64,000 nucleotides of DNA. It comes from Actinacidiphila paucisporea (lineage in GTDB: Bacteria > Actinomycetota > Actinomycetes > Streptomycetales > Streptomycetaceae). A model generated the notes under the pieces. The model saw nothing but the letters and a program-made list of their open reading frames with translations. It was not told the origin of the DNA and ran no database searches. Within the stretch, counting starts at the first letter, position 1. The number at the start of each line of letters is the position of its first letter. Shown here in pieces: positions 62,600-64,000 of this stretch. Location: positions 62,001 to 126,000 of the forward strand of contig NZ_FRBI01000011.1 in the NCBI RefSeq assembly GCF_900142575.1, read 5' to 3'. The position numbers and the translations under genes are program-made.

Positions 62600-63538
62600 C
62601 TAGCCGCGAGCGGCGAGTGTCCCCACCAGGCGGGAGAGGGAGCCGCCCAGGCCCCAGCGGGTGGCGAGCGCGTCCAGCGCGGCGGGCGACGCCGGGGTGC
62701 GGGGGAGGGCCGGGGCGAAGGCCGGGAGCGGGACGTCCTTCGCGACGGCGACGACCGCGGGGGCGACGTCGAGATAGTCCGCGGCCGCGATGATGTTGCG
62801 CCGCCGCGCGGGCGTCAGGCGCGAGAACGGGTCGACGGCCGCCGCCCGCACCCCGGCGAGGTCGCCGTACTCCGACACCAGCTGCGCCGCGGTCTTCTCG
62901 CCGATCCCCTTCACGCCGGGCAGGCCGTCGCTCGGGTCCCCGCGCAGAGCGGCGAAGTCGGCATACTGCCCCGCCCTTACGCCATAGCGCTCCACGATCG
63001 CCGCCTCGTCGATCACGTCGCAGTCCCCGACGCCCTTGCGCGGATACAGCACGCGCACCCCCCGTGCGTCGTCCACCAGCTGGAAGAGGTCGCGGTCCCC
63101 GGTGACGATCGCGACGGGTCCCGCGGCGGCGGTCGCCAGGGTGCCGATGACGTCGTCCGCCTCGTAACCGGCCACGCCGACACGGGCGACGCCGAGCGCG
63201 TCGAGCACCGCCTCGATGACCGGCACCTGCGGCGAGAGCGTGTCGGGCACCTCCTCGACGTCCCCGCCGTCCTCCACCTCCTCGGCGACGCGATGCGCTT
63301 TGTACGACGGGATCAGGTCGACCCGCCACTGCGGGCGCCAGTCCGCGTCCATGCAGGCCACCAGGTCGGTGGGGGAGTGGTCGGCGACCAGCCGGGCGAT
63401 GAAGTCCAGCAGCCCGCGCACCGCGTTGACCGGGGTGCCGTCGGGCGCCTTCACCGATTCGGGCACGCCGAAATACGCGCGGAAGTACAGGCTCGCCGTG
63501 TCGAGCAGCAGCAGCTTGCCGGTTTTCTGGTCGGTCAC
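62600..63538 (-). CDS. 5'-3' exonuclease (DNA polymerase I-like FEN domain)
   Basis: A 312-residue protein resembling the N-terminal nuclease domain of PolA. Acidic metal-binding clusters are in LLLLDTASLYFRA, GYEADDVIGTLA and IVTGDRDLFQLV; the helix-hairpin-helix region is GDPSDGLPGVKGIGEKTA. It removes RNA primers or 5' flaps during replication or repair. GTG 63538 is used because codons upstream are shadow of the divergent gene; no ribosome site is visible. Confidence 0.92.
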   Translation of the reverse strand: MTDQKTGKLLLLDTASLYFRAYFGVPESVKAPDGTPVNAVRGLLDFIARLVADHSPTDLVACMDADWRPQWRVDLIPSYKAHRVAEEVEDGGDVEEVPDTLSPQVPVIEAVLDALGVARVGVAGYEADDVIGTLATAAAGPVAIVTGDRDLFQLVDDARGVRVLYPRKGVGDCDVIDEAAIVERYGVRAGQYADFAALRGDPSDGLPGVKGIGEKTAAQLVSEYGDLAGVRAAAVDPFSRLTPARRRNIIAAADYLDVAPAVVAVAKDVPLPAFAPALPRTPASPAALDALATRWGLGGSLSRLVGTLAARG

Positions 63539-63574
63539 CGCGCCAGCATCGCACGCACCACCGACAGCGGCCCG

Positions 63575-63580
63575 TACGGT
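63575..63580 (+). promoter_or_regulatory. -10 box (TACGGT) of the substrate-binding protein gene
   Basis: TACGGT ends six bases before ATG 63587, giving an expected leaderless mRNA. Confidence 0.4.
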
Positions 63581-63586
63581 GGGCCG

Positions 63587-64000
63587 ATGGCTCACCTGAA
63601 CCGGGGGCGCGGCCGCGCCGTACGCCGCGTCGTGTCGCTCGTGCCGTCCCTCACCGAGGCCGTCGCCGCGACCGCGCCCGAGCTGCTGGTCGGCGCCACC
63701 GACTGGTGCACCCACCCGGCGGACCTGCCGGTGGCCAGGATCGGCGGCACCAAGAACCCCGACGTGGCGGCGGTCGCCGCGCTCGCGCCCGACCTCGTGC
63801 TCGCCAACGAGGAGGAGAACCGCCCCGCCGACCTGGACGCGCTGCGCGCGGCCGGCCTGACCGTCCTGGTCACCGAAGTGCGCTCGCTGCCCCAGGCCTT
63901 CACCGAACTCGACCGGATGCTCACCGGGGCCTGCGGCCTCCCCCGCCCCGACTGGCTCGACGCGGCCGAGGCCGCCTGGCGGGGCATCGCCCCGGGGCCG
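63587..64000 (+). CDS. TroA/BtuF-like metal-cofactor binding protein (3' end outside window)
   Basis: The first 138 codons of a protein that runs past the window end without a stop. The sequence RRVVSLVPSLTEAVAA, GATDWCTHPAD, IGGTKNPDVAAVAALAPDLV and LANEEENR is the helical-backbone binding fold of cobalamin or iron-chelate binding proteins. No signal peptide is visible after MAHLNRGRGR, so it may act in the cytoplasm, as in many actinobacterial members. Divergent from the exonuclease. Confidence 0.85.
   Translation, partial: MAHLNRGRGRAVRRVVSLVPSLTEAVAATAPELLVGATDWCTHPADLPVARIGGTKNPDVAAVAALAPDLVLANEEENRPADLDALRAAGLTVLVTEVRSLPQAFTELDRMLTGACGLPRPDWLDAAEAAWRGIAPGP

Overview
The window is high-GC actinobacterial DNA of the Streptomycetaceae type. 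Third codon positions are almost all G or C, GTG and TTG starts are common, and the TTA codon is nearly absent. A complete Pup-proteasome locus is present with the gene order seen in streptomycetes (trmI - ferredoxin - arc - dop - pup - prcBA - pafA - FKBP - pafBC - tatAC - helicase). Other streptomycete signatures are a CebR box, an iron box and TTA codons confined to regulators. No rRNA, tRNA, CRISPR array, phage or insertion sequence was recognised.

Left part (1-13.1 kb): the 3' end of metH, a HAD phosphatase, and a seven-kilobase oligopeptide/dipeptide ABC operon with two substrate-binding lipoproteins around one permease/ATPase set. A Crp-like palindrome lies upstream of it. An orphan NarL-type response regulator and a RecB-like nuclease are read leftwards, divergent from a site-2 protease (M50-CBS).

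Proteasome region (13.1-35 kb): trmI, a secreted protein, a ferredoxin, the ATPase ring arc, dop, pup (encoded already ending in Glu), prcB and prcA. A LacI-regulator/MFS pair and a copy of an intergenic repeat come next. Then follow pafA (apparently leaderless), two FKBP prolyl isomerases, the WYL regulators pafB and pafC, two small proteins, tatA, tatC, a diacylglycerol kinase-like protein and a large Ski2/HelY helicase. Together these tag proteins with Pup, unfold and degrade them, and control the DNA-damage response (PafBC).

Guanidine/urea region (35-47.3 kb): allophanate hydrolase, a 1188-residue biotin carboxylase and two DUF1989 proteins form a leftward unit that is best read as a guanidine carboxylase pathway rather than a urea amidolyase. 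A divergent TetR regulator shares the control region. The same 22-bp palindrome recurs 5.3 kb away in front of an APC permease, so regulator, enzymes and transporter look like one regulon. A small regulatory module (HATPase, 68-residue protein, HTH-TPR regulator, GNAT) with TTA codons sits between the two halves.

Right part (47.3-64 kb): PadR regulator with a drug-type ABC exporter whose 3' end runs into a 35-bp minisatellite; an iron-boxed siderophore-interacting reductase; a CebR-boxed GH5-CBM2 endoglucanase; an MFS transporter; a TTA-containing HTH regulator; a very large secreted S53 peptidase with kelch and carboxypeptidase-regulatory domains; a GntR regulator; a lipoprotein NodB deacetylase; a 5'-3' exonuclease; and the start of a TroA/BtuF-like binding protein cut by the window end.
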